This document shows positions 41,743 through 49,970 of a DNA stretch of 64,000 bases, piece by piece (the stretch's first letter is position 1; every line of letters starts with the position of its first letter). The notes beneath the pieces are model-generated. The model saw only the letters and a list, made by a program, of their open reading frames with translations. It ran no database searches and had not been told where the DNA came from. Source of the DNA: Streptomyces anulatus (lineage in GTDB: Bacteria; Actinomycetota; Actinomycetes; Streptomycetales; Streptomycetaceae); contig NZ_BMVK01000009.1 in the NCBI RefSeq assembly GCF_014650675.1, forward strand, positions 186,001 through 250,000, in the 5' to 3' direction. The position numbers were made by a program, and so were the translations under genes.

Positions 41743-42608
41743 CGGGAGTTCCCCTCGGTGGGCTTGTAGCTGTAGACGCCCTTGAGTCTCCGGTAGGCGT
41801 ACGTGTACAGGGCGACGCCGAGCACATGCGGCCTGCGGAGGATCTTCTTGGACTTGAGCCAGAAGTTGACGTTGATGTTCATCTCGCCCAGCGACTCGGC
41901 CTGGTGCCACCAGCCGAGCGGCAGGTAGAGCATGTGCCCCGGTTCGAGGACGAAGTCGCGGCGCTGGGCGAGCTTGGCCGCGAGCCTCGGGTAGCGCACC
42001 AGGTCGACGTCGTCGAGGTCGACCACGTTCGACTTGTCGCCGGTCCCGCGCAGGACCGACCTCGGGTAGTACTCCCGCACGCCGGGCGGGGCGATGATGA
42101 ACCGCTTGCGGCCTTCGAGCGCGATGTTGAAGTTCTCGAACTCGTCGAAGTGGTTCTTGGTGAATACGCCGCGGTGGCTGATCCACAGGTTGGCCGCGTA
42201 GAGGCTGTCGCCGTATCCGAAGAACTCCTCGGCGTCGAAGCCGATGACGGCGTTCACGTCGGCCGGACTGCTGCGGATGTTCGACACCACGCGGTGCCAG
42301 GTGTCCGAGCTGGTCAGGTGTCGCTCGTCCGCGAAGAACTCGCGGAGCTTGATGTCCCGTGTCTCCCAGCGCCCGGGGTGGTTCTTGTCACCGGGCTCGG
42401 TGAACAGGGTGACGGTCATCTCGGCCAGGCGCGCCGCCACTTCGTCGCGTCCGAGTCCCTGCACGTCGGCCGGCAGCTTGATCACCACGGGACGGTCGGC
42501 CTCGTACAGCCCCCGGGGGCCTACGGCGAGGAACTCGTCGAACGACATACGGGTGACCTCGACACCCGCTGTCCCGTTCGACTCGGGCACCACTTCCGGT
42601 ACTGCCAT
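41739..42608 (-). CDS. JmjC/cupin-8-type Fe(II) dioxygenase
   Basis: A 289-residue cupin-like protein. NHFDEFENFNIALEGRKRF places the HxD metal pair at His153 and Asp155, and LYLPLGWWHQAES supplies the distal His. Family members are 2-oxoglutarate-dependent hydroxylases acting on amino acids, peptides or small metabolites. The ATG at 42608 follows AAGGAAGGA, 39 bases after the aldolase stop. It could hydroxylate the amino acid used by, or the product of, the oxoamine synthase. Confidence 0.88.
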   Translation of the reverse strand: MAVPEVVPESNGTAGVEVTRMSFDEFLAVGPRGLYEADRPVVIKLPADVQGLGRDEVAARLAEMTVTLFTEPGDKNHPGRWETRDIKLREFFADERHLTSSDTWHRVVSNIRSSPADVNAVIGFDAEEFFGYGDSLYAANLWISHRGVFTKNHFDEFENFNIALEGRKRFIIAPPGVREYYPRSVLRGTGDKSNVVDLDDVDLVRYPRLAAKLAQRRDFVLEPGHMLYLPLGWWHQAESLGEMNINVNFWLKSKKILRRPHVLGVALYTYAYRRLKGVYSYKPTEGNSR

Positions 42609-42647
42609 GTCGTCGATCCTTCCTTCTTCACCGGGTCTCATGCCTCG

Positions 42648-43661
42648 TCAGCCGTCGGTCCTGCGGCCGCTCAACTCCGCCACCACGTCCACGATCAGGT
42701 CCTCCTGGCCGGCGATGGCCTGCCGCCTGCCGAGTTCGAAGAAGACTTCACGCGGATCCACCCCCGCGGCCCCGGAGAGTTCGACGACCCGGTGCTTGAA
42801 GCCGGAGAACACTCCGGCCAGGCCGCTGACGATGCTCATCGAGGCGGTCACCGGTGGTGCGGGCATGAGTTCGCGCTCGGCGAGCTCGGCGGCGTCCAGC
42901 AGCGCGTACAGGTCGATGCCCGTGGTGAAACCGCTGCGCTCCAGCACCGGTACCAGCACTTCGAGTTGGGTATTGCCCGCCCCGGCTCCGAAGCCACGGG
43001 CGCAGCCGTCGATGATCAGGGCGCCGGCGTCGGCGGCGGCCACCGAGTTGGCGACGGCCATACCGAGGTTGTTGTGTCCGTGGAAGATCACCGGGACGGT
43101 GTCGACCGCCTCGACGATCGCGCCGATCCGCGCGGTGACGTCCGGAGGGAGGAAGTGGCCGGCGGAGTCCATGATTCCCACAGCCTGCGCGCCGTATCCG
43201 ACGGCCCGTGCGGCCTGCTCGGCCAGCTCGTCCGGGGAGGCCATGTGGCTCATCATCAGGACGCAGTGGGCCTCGGCGCCCGCATCGCGCAGGAAGCCCA
43301 GATGGTGCTCGGCCAAGGACGCCTCGGTGGCGTGCACGCCGACGCGGAAGACGTCGACCCCGTGAGCGATCGCCTTTCGGAGGTCGTCGGAGGTACCCCA
43401 GCCGGGCAGCATGAAGGTGCCCAGCCGGCTGTGGCGCAGCGCCTCGCGGACGGTCGACAGCATCGCGTCGTCGGTCGCGGCGGCCAGCCCGACCTGCAGC
43501 GACGAGGCGCCCAGGCCGTTGCCGTGGCCGACCTCCACCACCGGAATCCGCGCGGCGTCCGCCGCTTCCGCGTAACGGCGCAGTGCGGTCAGTCCGAGCT
43601 GGTGCCGCACCGCGTGCTGGCCGTCGCGCAACGTCGGGTCGTGGATCACCAGTTGCTTCAC
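42648..43661 (-). CDS. 4-hydroxy-2-oxoacid aldolase (DmpG/MhpE type)
   Basis: A 337-residue pyruvate aldolase. DPTLRDGQHAVRHQ near the N-terminus holds the Arg and His catalytic pair and a metal Asp, and FHGHNN (His194, His196) gives the other metal ligands. In catabolism it splits 4-hydroxy-2-oxovalerate to pyruvate and acetaldehyde. It is paired and overlapping (GTGA) with the acylating dehydrogenase, as in DmpFG, where acetaldehyde passes through a tunnel. No upstream meta-cleavage genes are present, so it is not part of aromatic degradation here. Confidence 0.95.
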   Translation of the reverse strand: MKQLVIHDPTLRDGQHAVRHQLGLTALRRYAEAADAARIPVVEVGHGNGLGASSLQVGLAAATDDAMLSTVREALRHSRLGTFMLPGWGTSDDLRKAIAHGVDVFRVGVHATEASLAEHHLGFLRDAGAEAHCVLMMSHMASPDELAEQAARAVGYGAQAVGIMDSAGHFLPPDVTARIGAIVEAVDTVPVIFHGHNNLGMAVANSVAAADAGALIIDGCARGFGAGAGNTQLEVLVPVLERSGFTTGIDLYALLDAAELAERELMPAPPVTASMSIVSGLAGVFSGFKHRVVELSGAAGVDPREVFFELGRRQAIAGQEDLIVDVVAELSGRRTDG

Positions 43662-44587
43662 GACGTCACCCCCATCCGGGACACCCGGTCCGGCCTGGCC
43701 GCGTACTGCTCGGCGACCATGACGGCGGCGGCGTTGATGATGTCGAGGTTCCCCGCGTACGGAGGCAGGACGTCACTGTGCGCCGTGACCTTGAGGACGA
43801 TCGTCACCAGGTCGTCGACCGCGGTGCAGGCGACGACCTCGTACCCGGGTGCGAAGGACCGCACCTGCTCGGCCGCCCGGTCGACCACCGCGCGCACCGC
43901 CACCGGATCAGCGTCGGGCACCCGGGCGTGGATGACGGTCCGGAAGGTGGCCGGCGGCACCGCCGGACTGATGTTGAGGATCACCTTGACGTCGCTCACT
44001 CCGGAGAACGTCGTCACGGCGTGCCCGGTGGCCGCCACGTACTCGTCGAGGTTCAGCCTGGTCGCGCGGCCGGCCACGTCACTCGCCACGGTCGAGACGA
44101 CCTCGAGATACGTCACCGGGAAGCGGGCCGCGAGCGCGTGCACGACCGGAACGGACGCCTGACCGCCGCAGCTGATCAGATTGACGTTGCGCGCGGACTC
44201 GGCCGCGACGCCGGTCACGGTGGGCGCGACCATCTGCCCGACCTTGCTGGGAGTCAGATCGATCACCAGCGTCCCAAGGGGCTCCAGCAGCGGCCAGTGC
44301 TCCCGGTGGGACGCGGCGCTGGTGGCGTCGAAGACGACGTCGAAGGGGTTCGGCGCCGCCAGTAAGGCCTCGATGCCGGCGGCGGTGGTGGCGCAGCCGA
44401 GGCTCTCGGCGTGCCGCAGGCCCGCCGACTCCGGATTGCGTCCGGCCACCAGCCGGCAGTCCAGCGTGGGTGACCGGTCGATCTTGCTGACCAGGTCCCG
44501 CCCGATCGCCCCGGTGCCGATGACGGCGACCGTCACCGTTTCGACGAGGTCCGGGCGGGCGTTCGTCAGGCCCGCCGTGAGACTCAA
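43658..44587 (-). CDS. Acylating acetaldehyde dehydrogenase (DmpF/MhpF type), TTG start
   Basis: A 309-residue enzyme with VIGTGAIGRDL (NAD loop), VIDLTPSKVG and the catalytic Cys140 in LISCGGQASVP. It oxidises an aldehyde with NAD and CoA to an acyl-CoA. The TTG at 44587 was chosen because GGAGG sits 7 bases before it, the length then equals the family norm, and the codon overlaps the stop of a 35-codon ORF (TTGA). The acyl-CoA made here could feed the oxoamine synthase. Confidence 0.92.
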   Translation of the reverse strand: MSLTAGLTNARPDLVETVTVAVIGTGAIGRDLVSKIDRSPTLDCRLVAGRNPESAGLRHAESLGCATTAAGIEALLAAPNPFDVVFDATSAASHREHWPLLEPLGTLVIDLTPSKVGQMVAPTVTGVAAESARNVNLISCGGQASVPVVHALAARFPVTYLEVVSTVASDVAGRATRLNLDEYVAATGHAVTTFSGVSDVKVILNISPAVPPATFRTVIHARVPDADPVAVRAVVDRAAEQVRSFAPGYEVVACTAVDDLVTIVLKVTAHSDVLPPYAGNLDIINAAAVMVAEQYAARPDRVSRMGVTS

Positions 44588-44691
44588 CGTATGCCTCCGG
44601 GACAGCGGAGGCGGCGGACCAGCGGATGACGTGAGAGGCGGCAGCGGGCGCCGGTCGTCCGTCTCGCCGCATCGGGTTCGTAGGTTCTCAT
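44584..44691 (-). CDS. Short upstream ORF coupled to the dehydrogenase gene
   Basis: A 35-codon ORF starting MRTYEPDAARRTTGARC. Its TGA overlaps the TTG start of the dehydrogenase gene. A GGAAGGGTGGG lies somewhat far upstream of its ATG. It may be a regulatory leader or a coupling cistron for the whole operon. The peptide resembles nothing I recognise. Confidence 0.4.
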   Translation of the reverse strand: MRTYEPDAARRTTGARCRLSRHPLVRRLRCPGGIR

Positions 44692-45333
44692 GAACGTTGT
44701 TCCCACCCTTCCATCTGCGCGCGGCTGCTGTGTGGCAGTCCTGGCCGCGGGCAGCCAGGTGCCTCACCGGGATTTCCGTCCGTTCCGGACCGTGCGCCGA
44801 CGCGGTCGGTCACATCGCCTCTCCCGCAGAGCTCGGCCGGCCATCGTTCAGCCATCCATGCCGGTCGGCTGCCGGGAGGCGAAGCGCCAGTAGAGGCGAA
44901 GCGCGGTCACACGCTTGGAGGACGAAGATCAACAGCCGTATGTCGTCGCGCCGAAACAATCGGCCCTGAGCTCGAACCGGAGGCTTGATGCAGTGTGTTG
45001 AAGCCCCGTTGACGGCATGTCCTCCCATGCATGCACGTCGCTGACCGCCGATTCACCCGTCCAGCGGCGGCGAACATATCAGAAGACCGCAGGACACAAC
45101 CCCCCTCATTCGCCCATGGATTGATCTTCCCGGGAGGCGACCTTCACGTACCTCCCGGGCACTTGACCGGCGATTATGCGCCTCCTGCCCGCAGAACCCG
45201 ATCTTTCTCTCGACTCCGCCGTGGACGCCGACTACTCTCGGGAACCCCGTGCACCTGGCTGTACGGGCCTCGGCGAGCGACGACGGGTTGGTGGGGCGTC
45301 GACGGCGGGGCAGCCACATCGAAGGGGGAGGCA
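44692..45333. other. Divergent control region of the biosynthetic cluster
   Basis: About 640 bases without a supported gene between the two arms of the cluster. It contains AGGCGAAGCGC twice with a 17-base period (44877-44887 and 44894-44904) and a CCCGGGAGG/CCTCCCGGG inverted repeat at 45129-45159. TTGACC at 45163-45168 is a possible -35 element for the rightward arm. Its length suggests two promoters and regulator sites, but no regulator gene is nearby. Confidence 0.6.
45129..45159. promoter_or_regulatory. Inverted repeat in the cluster control region
   Basis: Nine-base arms CCCGGGAGG and CCTCCCGGG with a 13-base spacer, four bases before a TTGACC hexamer. It may be an operator or an RNA hairpin. 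Confidence 0.45.
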
Positions 45334-45369
45334 ATGTACTGCCGGTTGCGCTGCCACGCGCTTTCATGA
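45334..45369 (+). CDS. Leader ORF MYCRLRCHALS before the exporter gene
   Basis: An 11-codon ORF with a very strong GGGGGAGG site two bases before its ATG. Its TGA overlaps the ATG of the MFS gene (ATGA), which itself has no ribosome binding site. The exporter therefore seems to be translated by coupling to this peptide. Two Cys and two Arg codons might make it a sensor of translation, but that is speculation. Confidence 0.55.
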   Translation: MYCRLRCHALS

Positions 45370-46631
45370 CCGCGTCGACGACCGACAAGGCCGACGCGCA
45401 ACGGCCCGTGCTGGGACGTGACTTCTCCCGGCTGTGGTGGTCCGCCGCGGTGTCCTCGCTCGGCGACGGGGCCACGATCGCCGCCGCGCCCCTGCTGGCC
45501 ACCCGCCTGACCGACGACCCCCGCCTGATCGGCGCGGCCTCGGTCGCCTTCACCGCGCCGTTCCTCCTGTTCGGCATCCCCGCTGGGCTGCTGGTCGACC
45601 GCATCGACATCCGAGCGATGATGGTCCGCGTCGACATCGGCCGTGCCGTCCTGCTGGCGGTCCTCACCGCCGGGATCCTCGGCGGCTGGGGCGGGTTGCC
45701 GCTGCTCTACGTCTGCATGTTCCTGCTCGGCACCGGCGAGGTGCTCTGCCGCAACGCCGCCCAGGTACTCGTTCCCTTCATCACTCCGCGGGCCGGGCTC
45801 TCCACCGCCAACGCCCGCATCATGGCCGCGCAGGAGGCGGGAACCGGCTTCATCGGACCGCTCGTCGGCGCGCTGATGTTCGGTGTGGCGACGGCCCTGC
45901 CCTTCGGCGTGGACGCGGCCACCTTCCTGTGCTCCGCCGTCCTGATCAGCAGGATCAGCCGCACCCGGCCGGTCGAGCGCAGACCGGACAGCACCGGCGT
46001 GATGTCGGAGATGCTGGCCGGCGCGAAATGGCTGTTCTCGCACCACCTGCTGCGCAGCCTCGCCCTGGTGTCCTGTCTGATCAACCTCGCCGGGAGCGCG
46101 ATGCTCGCGGTCCTCGTGGTGCACAGCGGGAAGGTGCTCGGCCTGGGGCCGTTCGGGTTCGGAGCCCTGCTCGCCTGCCAGGCCGTGGGCGCCGTCCTGG
46201 CCTCACGCTTCGCCCCCGCGCTGACGGAACGTCTGGGCCGCGAGGGAGCGCTGGTCGCCACGGCCGTCCTGATCACCACGAGCGAGGCGGTGCTTGCCGC
46301 CGTGCCCTCGATGTACGCGGCCGGCGTGGCCCTCGCGATCTTCGCGTGCGGGACGGTGACGTGGAACGTCGTCGTGGTCGTCCTGCGGCAGACCCTGGTG
46401 CCGCAGCACCTGCTCGGGCGGGCGAACAGCGTGTACCGGCTCGTGGCCTGGGGCGGTCTGCCCGTCGGTGCGGCGGCCGGCGGCTTCGTCGCCGCCGAGG
46501 TCGGCACCCGCGCCGTGTTCGGCGCCGGTGCGGTCGTCATGGCCGTGGTCGCGATGGGGCTCCTCGTGGGCGCCCGCCGCCGGTGGATCACCCGCGCCGA
46601 CCCGGCTCCGCTGCCGACGGAAGCGGACTGA
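45366..46631 (+). CDS. MFS exporter of the biosynthetic cluster
   Basis: A 421-residue carrier of the MFS-3/EntS-like group with about 12 spans: FSRLWWSAAVSSLGDGATIA at the first helix, PAGLLVDRIDIR (motif A) and LLGRANSVYRLVAWGGLPVG. Such proteins export siderophores, peptides or antibiotics. The start at 45366 is the only ATG overlapping the leader ORF; a longer frame to 45249 lacks any binding site. It leads the rightward arm, 73 bases before the second ATP-grasp-like gene. Confidence 0.87.
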   Translation: MTASTTDKADAQRPVLGRDFSRLWWSAAVSSLGDGATIAAAPLLATRLTDDPRLIGAASVAFTAPFLLFGIPAGLLVDRIDIRAMMVRVDIGRAVLLAVLTAGILGGWGGLPLLYVCMFLLGTGEVLCRNAAQVLVPFITPRAGLSTANARIMAAQEAGTGFIGPLVGALMFGVATALPFGVDAATFLCSAVLISRISRTRPVERRPDSTGVMSEMLAGAKWLFSHHLLRSLALVSCLINLAGSAMLAVLVVHSGKVLGLGPFGFGALLACQAVGAVLASRFAPALTERLGREGALVATAVLITTSEAVLAAVPSMYAAGVALAIFACGTVTWNVVVVVLRQTLVPQHLLGRANSVYRLVAWGGLPVGAAAGGFVAAEVGTRAVFGAGAVVMAVVAMGLLVGARRRWITRADPAPLPTEAD

Positions 46632-46704
46632 GCGGGCAGCCGTCCGGCTTGCCGCAGGACTCCGGCACCGAATCGATCACCGTCCACTCCGGAAGGAACG
46701 CCCC

Positions 46705-48093
46705 ATGACGACCACGAGTCCTCCCACGCCGCCCAGGTCGCGGTTGGGCCACGCGTACGGGGAGCAGCTCGCGCAGAACGCGCCGAAGGGCCACCCCGCG
46801 GCGGCCGCCCTGGAGTCCGCCACACTGAAGCTGGCGTACCAGGACCGGTTCCTGAACGGCCCCGCCTTCCTCCGCGAGAGCGAGCTCCGCACCCTCGTGG
46901 GAGACCTCCACACCGTCTACGGGCTGCTGCGCTCGCTGCCGGAACGCGGGTTCGACGGAAGCATCACCGCGCTGGCCGCGGCGGTCGGCCTGGACCCCCT
47001 GCAATCGGCGCTGATCACGCGGAGCGCCCGGACCGGCTCACTCCTCCCGCTGGGGCGGGCCGACCTCTATCACGACGGTACGGGGTTCAAGCTCCTCGAA
47101 TTCAATATCACCAGCGCGCTCGGCGGCTTCGAGAACGCCGACATCAACCGGGCGATGCTGGCGTATCCACCGCTTGAGGAGTTCGTACGGAGCCACGGAC
47201 TCCGCTACGAGGACACCCTGGGCCACATGGTGCGGACCATGTACGCCGAGTGCGCCGCGAACATCCCCGCCGACCGGGCGCCCGTCGTCGCCGTGGTGGA
47301 CACGGTGGAGAACTTCGCCGTCGTGGGGCCCCGGCTGCGGGTGTTCGCCGAGAAGCTGGCCGACTACGGGGTCGAGGGGATCGCCTGCGACCTGGGCGAG
47401 ATCACGTACCCGAACGGCCGCCCGACGGCCTCGGGCCGTACCGTCGACGTCGTCTTCCGGTACTTCCTGCCCGAAGACCTCACCGACCCGACCGCGGCGG
47501 CCCAGCTGGAGCCGCTGCTGACCGCCGTCGAGGAGGGCAGGCTGGGCCTGTTCAGCCGACTGGACGCCGAGCTGTACGGCAACAAGGGCACCCTGGCGAT
47601 GCTCTCCGACGAGCTGCACCGCGACCGGTACGACGCCGCCGAACTGGCGTGCCTCGACCGGCTCCTCCCGTGGACGCGGTACGTGCGCCCGCACACCACG
47701 GACCCCGGCGGCACCCGGGTCGACCTGCTCCCCCACGCCCTGGGTCACCAGCACGAGCTGATCCTGAAGCCGACGCTGCTGCACGGCGGCAACGGCATCA
47801 TCGCCGGCTGGCAGGTGGACCCCGCGGAGTGGGAAAGCAGGGTCACCTCGGCGATGAACGGCCCGTTCGTGCTCCAGCGCCGTGTACGTCCCGCCGCCGA
47901 GCCGTTTCCCGACGGCACCGGAGGCGTACGGGAACTCTTCCTCAACTGGGGCCTCTACCTGGGCGCACGCGGTGCCGAGGACGACGGATACGCGGGAGGC
48001 TTCGTACGGGGCAGCGCCGATCCCGGCGTCGGGGTGGTCAGCATGGGCAGCGGCGCCACGGTCGGCTGCGTCTTCCACGGCGGCGACCGCTGA
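46705..48093 (+). CDS. ATP-grasp-like ligase, copy 2
   Basis: A 462-residue paralogue of the protein at 37256-38614. Shared blocks are LLEFNITSALGGFENAD, RVDLLPHALGHQHELILKPT with a following WESRVTSAMNGPFVLQRRV, and a glycine-rich stretch between them. The ATG follows GGAAGGA. Two related ligases on opposite arms suggest two successive amide bonds, or one enzyme each for activation and coupling. The family is inferred from motif order, not from a database match. Confidence 0.68.
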   Translation: MTTTSPPTPPRSRLGHAYGEQLAQNAPKGHPAAAALESATLKLAYQDRFLNGPAFLRESELRTLVGDLHTVYGLLRSLPERGFDGSITALAAAVGLDPLQSALITRSARTGSLLPLGRADLYHDGTGFKLLEFNITSALGGFENADINRAMLAYPPLEEFVRSHGLRYEDTLGHMVRTMYAECAANIPADRAPVVAVVDTVENFAVVGPRLRVFAEKLADYGVEGIACDLGEITYPNGRPTASGRTVDVVFRYFLPEDLTDPTAAAQLEPLLTAVEEGRLGLFSRLDAELYGNKGTLAMLSDELHRDRYDAAELACLDRLLPWTRYVRPHTTDPGGTRVDLLPHALGHQHELILKPTLLHGGNGIIAGWQVDPAEWESRVTSAMNGPFVLQRRVRPAAEPFPDGTGGVRELFLNWGLYLGARGAEDDGYAGGFVRGSADPGVGVVSMGSGATVGCVFHGGDR

Positions 48094-48184
48094 TCCCCTG
48101 CCCCCCCGGCGGCGGCCGGGATGGCCCGCCGCACTGAAGGGGAGGACTCGCCGTGCCCCCCCAGCTCCGACGTTCTCACCTGGG

Positions 48185-48925
48185 TCATGCCCCCAGGTCC
48201 TCCGTCACGGGCAGACACTCGGTGAGCAGGGCGACGACGTCGCGCCAGGCTCGCTGCGCGTGTTGCGGGTGGTGGCCGACGCCGGGGACCGTGGGGTGGT
48301 CGACCGGCGGGTGGTGGAAGGCGTGCAAGGCGCCGCCGTAGACCGTGAGGCGCCAGTCGACGCCCGCGGCCTGCATCTCGGCGGTGAACGCGTTCCGTTG
48401 CGCGGGCGGCATGATCGGGTCTTCCGACCCGACCCCGGCCCACACCGGGCAGCGAATGTGCGCCGCCTCGCCCGGTCGACCCGTGGTCAGTGCGTTGACT
48501 GTGCCGATAGCGCGCAGGTTGACGCCGTCGCGCCCGAGTTCCAGCCCTACGGCGCCCCCGGTGCCGTAGCCGATGGCGGCGATCCGGTCGGGGTCGGTCC
48601 TCGGTTCGGCACGCAACACGTCGAGAGCCGCATGGCCGATGCCCCGCATCCGGTCGGGATCAGCGAGCAGCGGCAGGCAACGGGCCAGCATCTCCTCGGA
48701 GTCGCTCATATAGCGCCCGCCGTGAAGGTCGAAGGCCAGCGCAACGTATCCCAGCTCGGCGAGAGCATCGGCCCGGCGGCGCTCGACGTCGCTGAGCCCT
48801 GTGCCCTCCGGTCCGAGCAGCACTGCGGGCCGGCGGTCGACACCGGCCGGGAGCGCGAGATGCCCGACCATCGTCAAACCGTCGGCCGGATACTCGACCG
48901 TACGCGTCGTCATCGTCGTCGTCAT
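48185..48925 (-). CDS. Dienelactone hydrolase-like protein lacking its nucleophile
   Basis: A 246-residue alpha/beta hydrolase of the dienelactone hydrolase type. The Asp (GVGSEDPIMPP) and His (GGALHAFHHP) positions are kept. The nucleophile elbow reads AIGYGTGG where active members have GYCxGG, so the Cys is replaced by Gly. It may be inactive, act as a binding protein, or use another residue. It is convergent with the ATP-grasp-like gene and probably not part of the cluster. Confidence 0.85.
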   Translation of the reverse strand: MTTTMTTRTVEYPADGLTMVGHLALPAGVDRRPAVLLGPEGTGLSDVERRRADALAELGYVALAFDLHGGRYMSDSEEMLARCLPLLADPDRMRGIGHAALDVLRAEPRTDPDRIAAIGYGTGGAVGLELGRDGVNLRAIGTVNALTTGRPGEAAHIRCPVWAGVGSEDPIMPPAQRNAFTAEMQAAGVDWRLTVYGGALHAFHHPPVDHPTVPGVGHHPQHAQRAWRDVVALLTECLPVTEDLGA

Positions 48926-49377
48926 GAGACCGGACTGTAGTGATCGTCGAGCCCGGTACGGCTGGTGTTCTGCCACTGGCAGACAGCGCGGATACCCCTC
49001 AGAATGCGGCGAGGTCTCACGAGAACCGTCAGCTACCCCGCCCCCACGGCAGCGCTGTCGGATCACCTGCCCAGGCCACGGCGTGTCGGAGGGCGCACCA
49101 TGGCCCTTGCGACGTCGTCGACCGTCACACCCGCCCCGGCCGGCGGGGTACTTGTGTGCCAGGTCGATGGCCTGGTGGTCAACGTGCGCGGACGACAGCG
49201 GCACGGGTATGGCGTGAGTCAGTGCACCGGCAGGTTCATGCCGCGTCCGCGTTCCCGACCGTTTCACCCGTTGGAAGGACAACTCCCCGGCCGGGGCCAC
49301 CCACTTCCCGCCAGACCTCCCATTTCCACGCCCACACTGCGCCACGCCACCTCACACCACCCCTAGGATCACACGGT
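48926..49377. other. Intergenic region with no supported gene
   Basis: About 450 bases between a minus-strand hydrolase and a plus-strand protease gene. The open frames across it are proline- and arginine-rich without ribosome binding sites. It may hold remnants and the two promoters. Confidence 0.5.
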
Positions 49378-49968
49378 GTGACACCTCACTTACAGGGCAT
49401 TCCGACCGTCGTGGCCTTCGCGACCACCATGGCCCTCGTCTCTTCATCGCCCTCCGTCCTCGCAGACCCACCCGGACGCACCACGGCCGCCGTTGCCCCG
49501 GCGCCCTGCATCAGCGGGGAACGCGAACGCCGCAGTGAATCCGCCGTCGACGACAGCGAGATCCGGTGGACGGACAAGACCCGCTACGACGTGCCCCGCG
49601 AACACGCCCTCAAGGCGTGGCAGTACTCCGGCTCGAAGATCAAGCTGCGCCCCGACTCCTCCACCACGGTCAACGATCTGGAATTCCGCGACTACAGGGG
49701 CGGCACCGGCGAGCGGGCGGCGGTGGCCCAGTACGTACGCGACTCCGGTACGGCGGCAACCGACTACGTGAGGTTCAACCGGGACAAGATGAGCGGTCGC
49801 AGCCGCGCCTTCATGAACTCGGCCGCCGCTCACGAGCTCGGTCACGCGCTGGGCCTGTGCCACAAGTCCGGCGGGGTCCTGTCGCTGATGTGGACCGACA
49901 TCTCCTCACCGCCCATCACCTCCCCCCAGGCCGTCGACAAGGCCAACTACTCGAAGCTCTGGAGATAG
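49378..49968 (+). CDS. Secreted matrixin-like zinc metalloprotease
   Basis: A 196-residue protein with a likely signal peptide in the first 35 residues (VVAFATTMALVSSSPSVLA). The zinc motif HELGHALGLCHK matches HExxHxxGxxH of metzincins, and a Met-turn candidate lies in GGVLSLMWTD. It is short, so it would be a minimal catalytic domain. The GTG at 49378 gives the signal peptide; an upstream frame extension is unconvincing. It is immediately followed by a second exported protein. Confidence 0.85.
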   Translation: MTPHLQGIPTVVAFATTMALVSSSPSVLADPPGRTTAAVAPAPCISGERERRSESAVDDSEIRWTDKTRYDVPREHALKAWQYSGSKIKLRPDSSTTVNDLEFRDYRGGTGERAAVAQYVRDSGTAATDYVRFNRDKMSGRSRAFMNSAAAHELGHALGLCHKSGGVLSLMWTDISSPPITSPQAVDKANYSKLWR

Positions 49969-49970
49969 TC

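Noticed and set aside
42648..44587. Aromatic meta-cleavage pathway remnant
   Set aside because: No dioxygenase, hydrolase, hydratase or decarboxylase of that pathway is present, and the operon partners are biosynthetic in type.
45249..45365. N-terminal extension of the exporter to 45249
   Set aside because: No ribosome binding site and no membrane or conserved sequence. Coupling to the leader ORF supports ATG 45366.
48965..49366. A 133-residue plus-strand gene
   Set aside because: No ribosome binding site, no recognisable domain and a Pro/Arg-rich composition typical of chance frames in GC-rich DNA.
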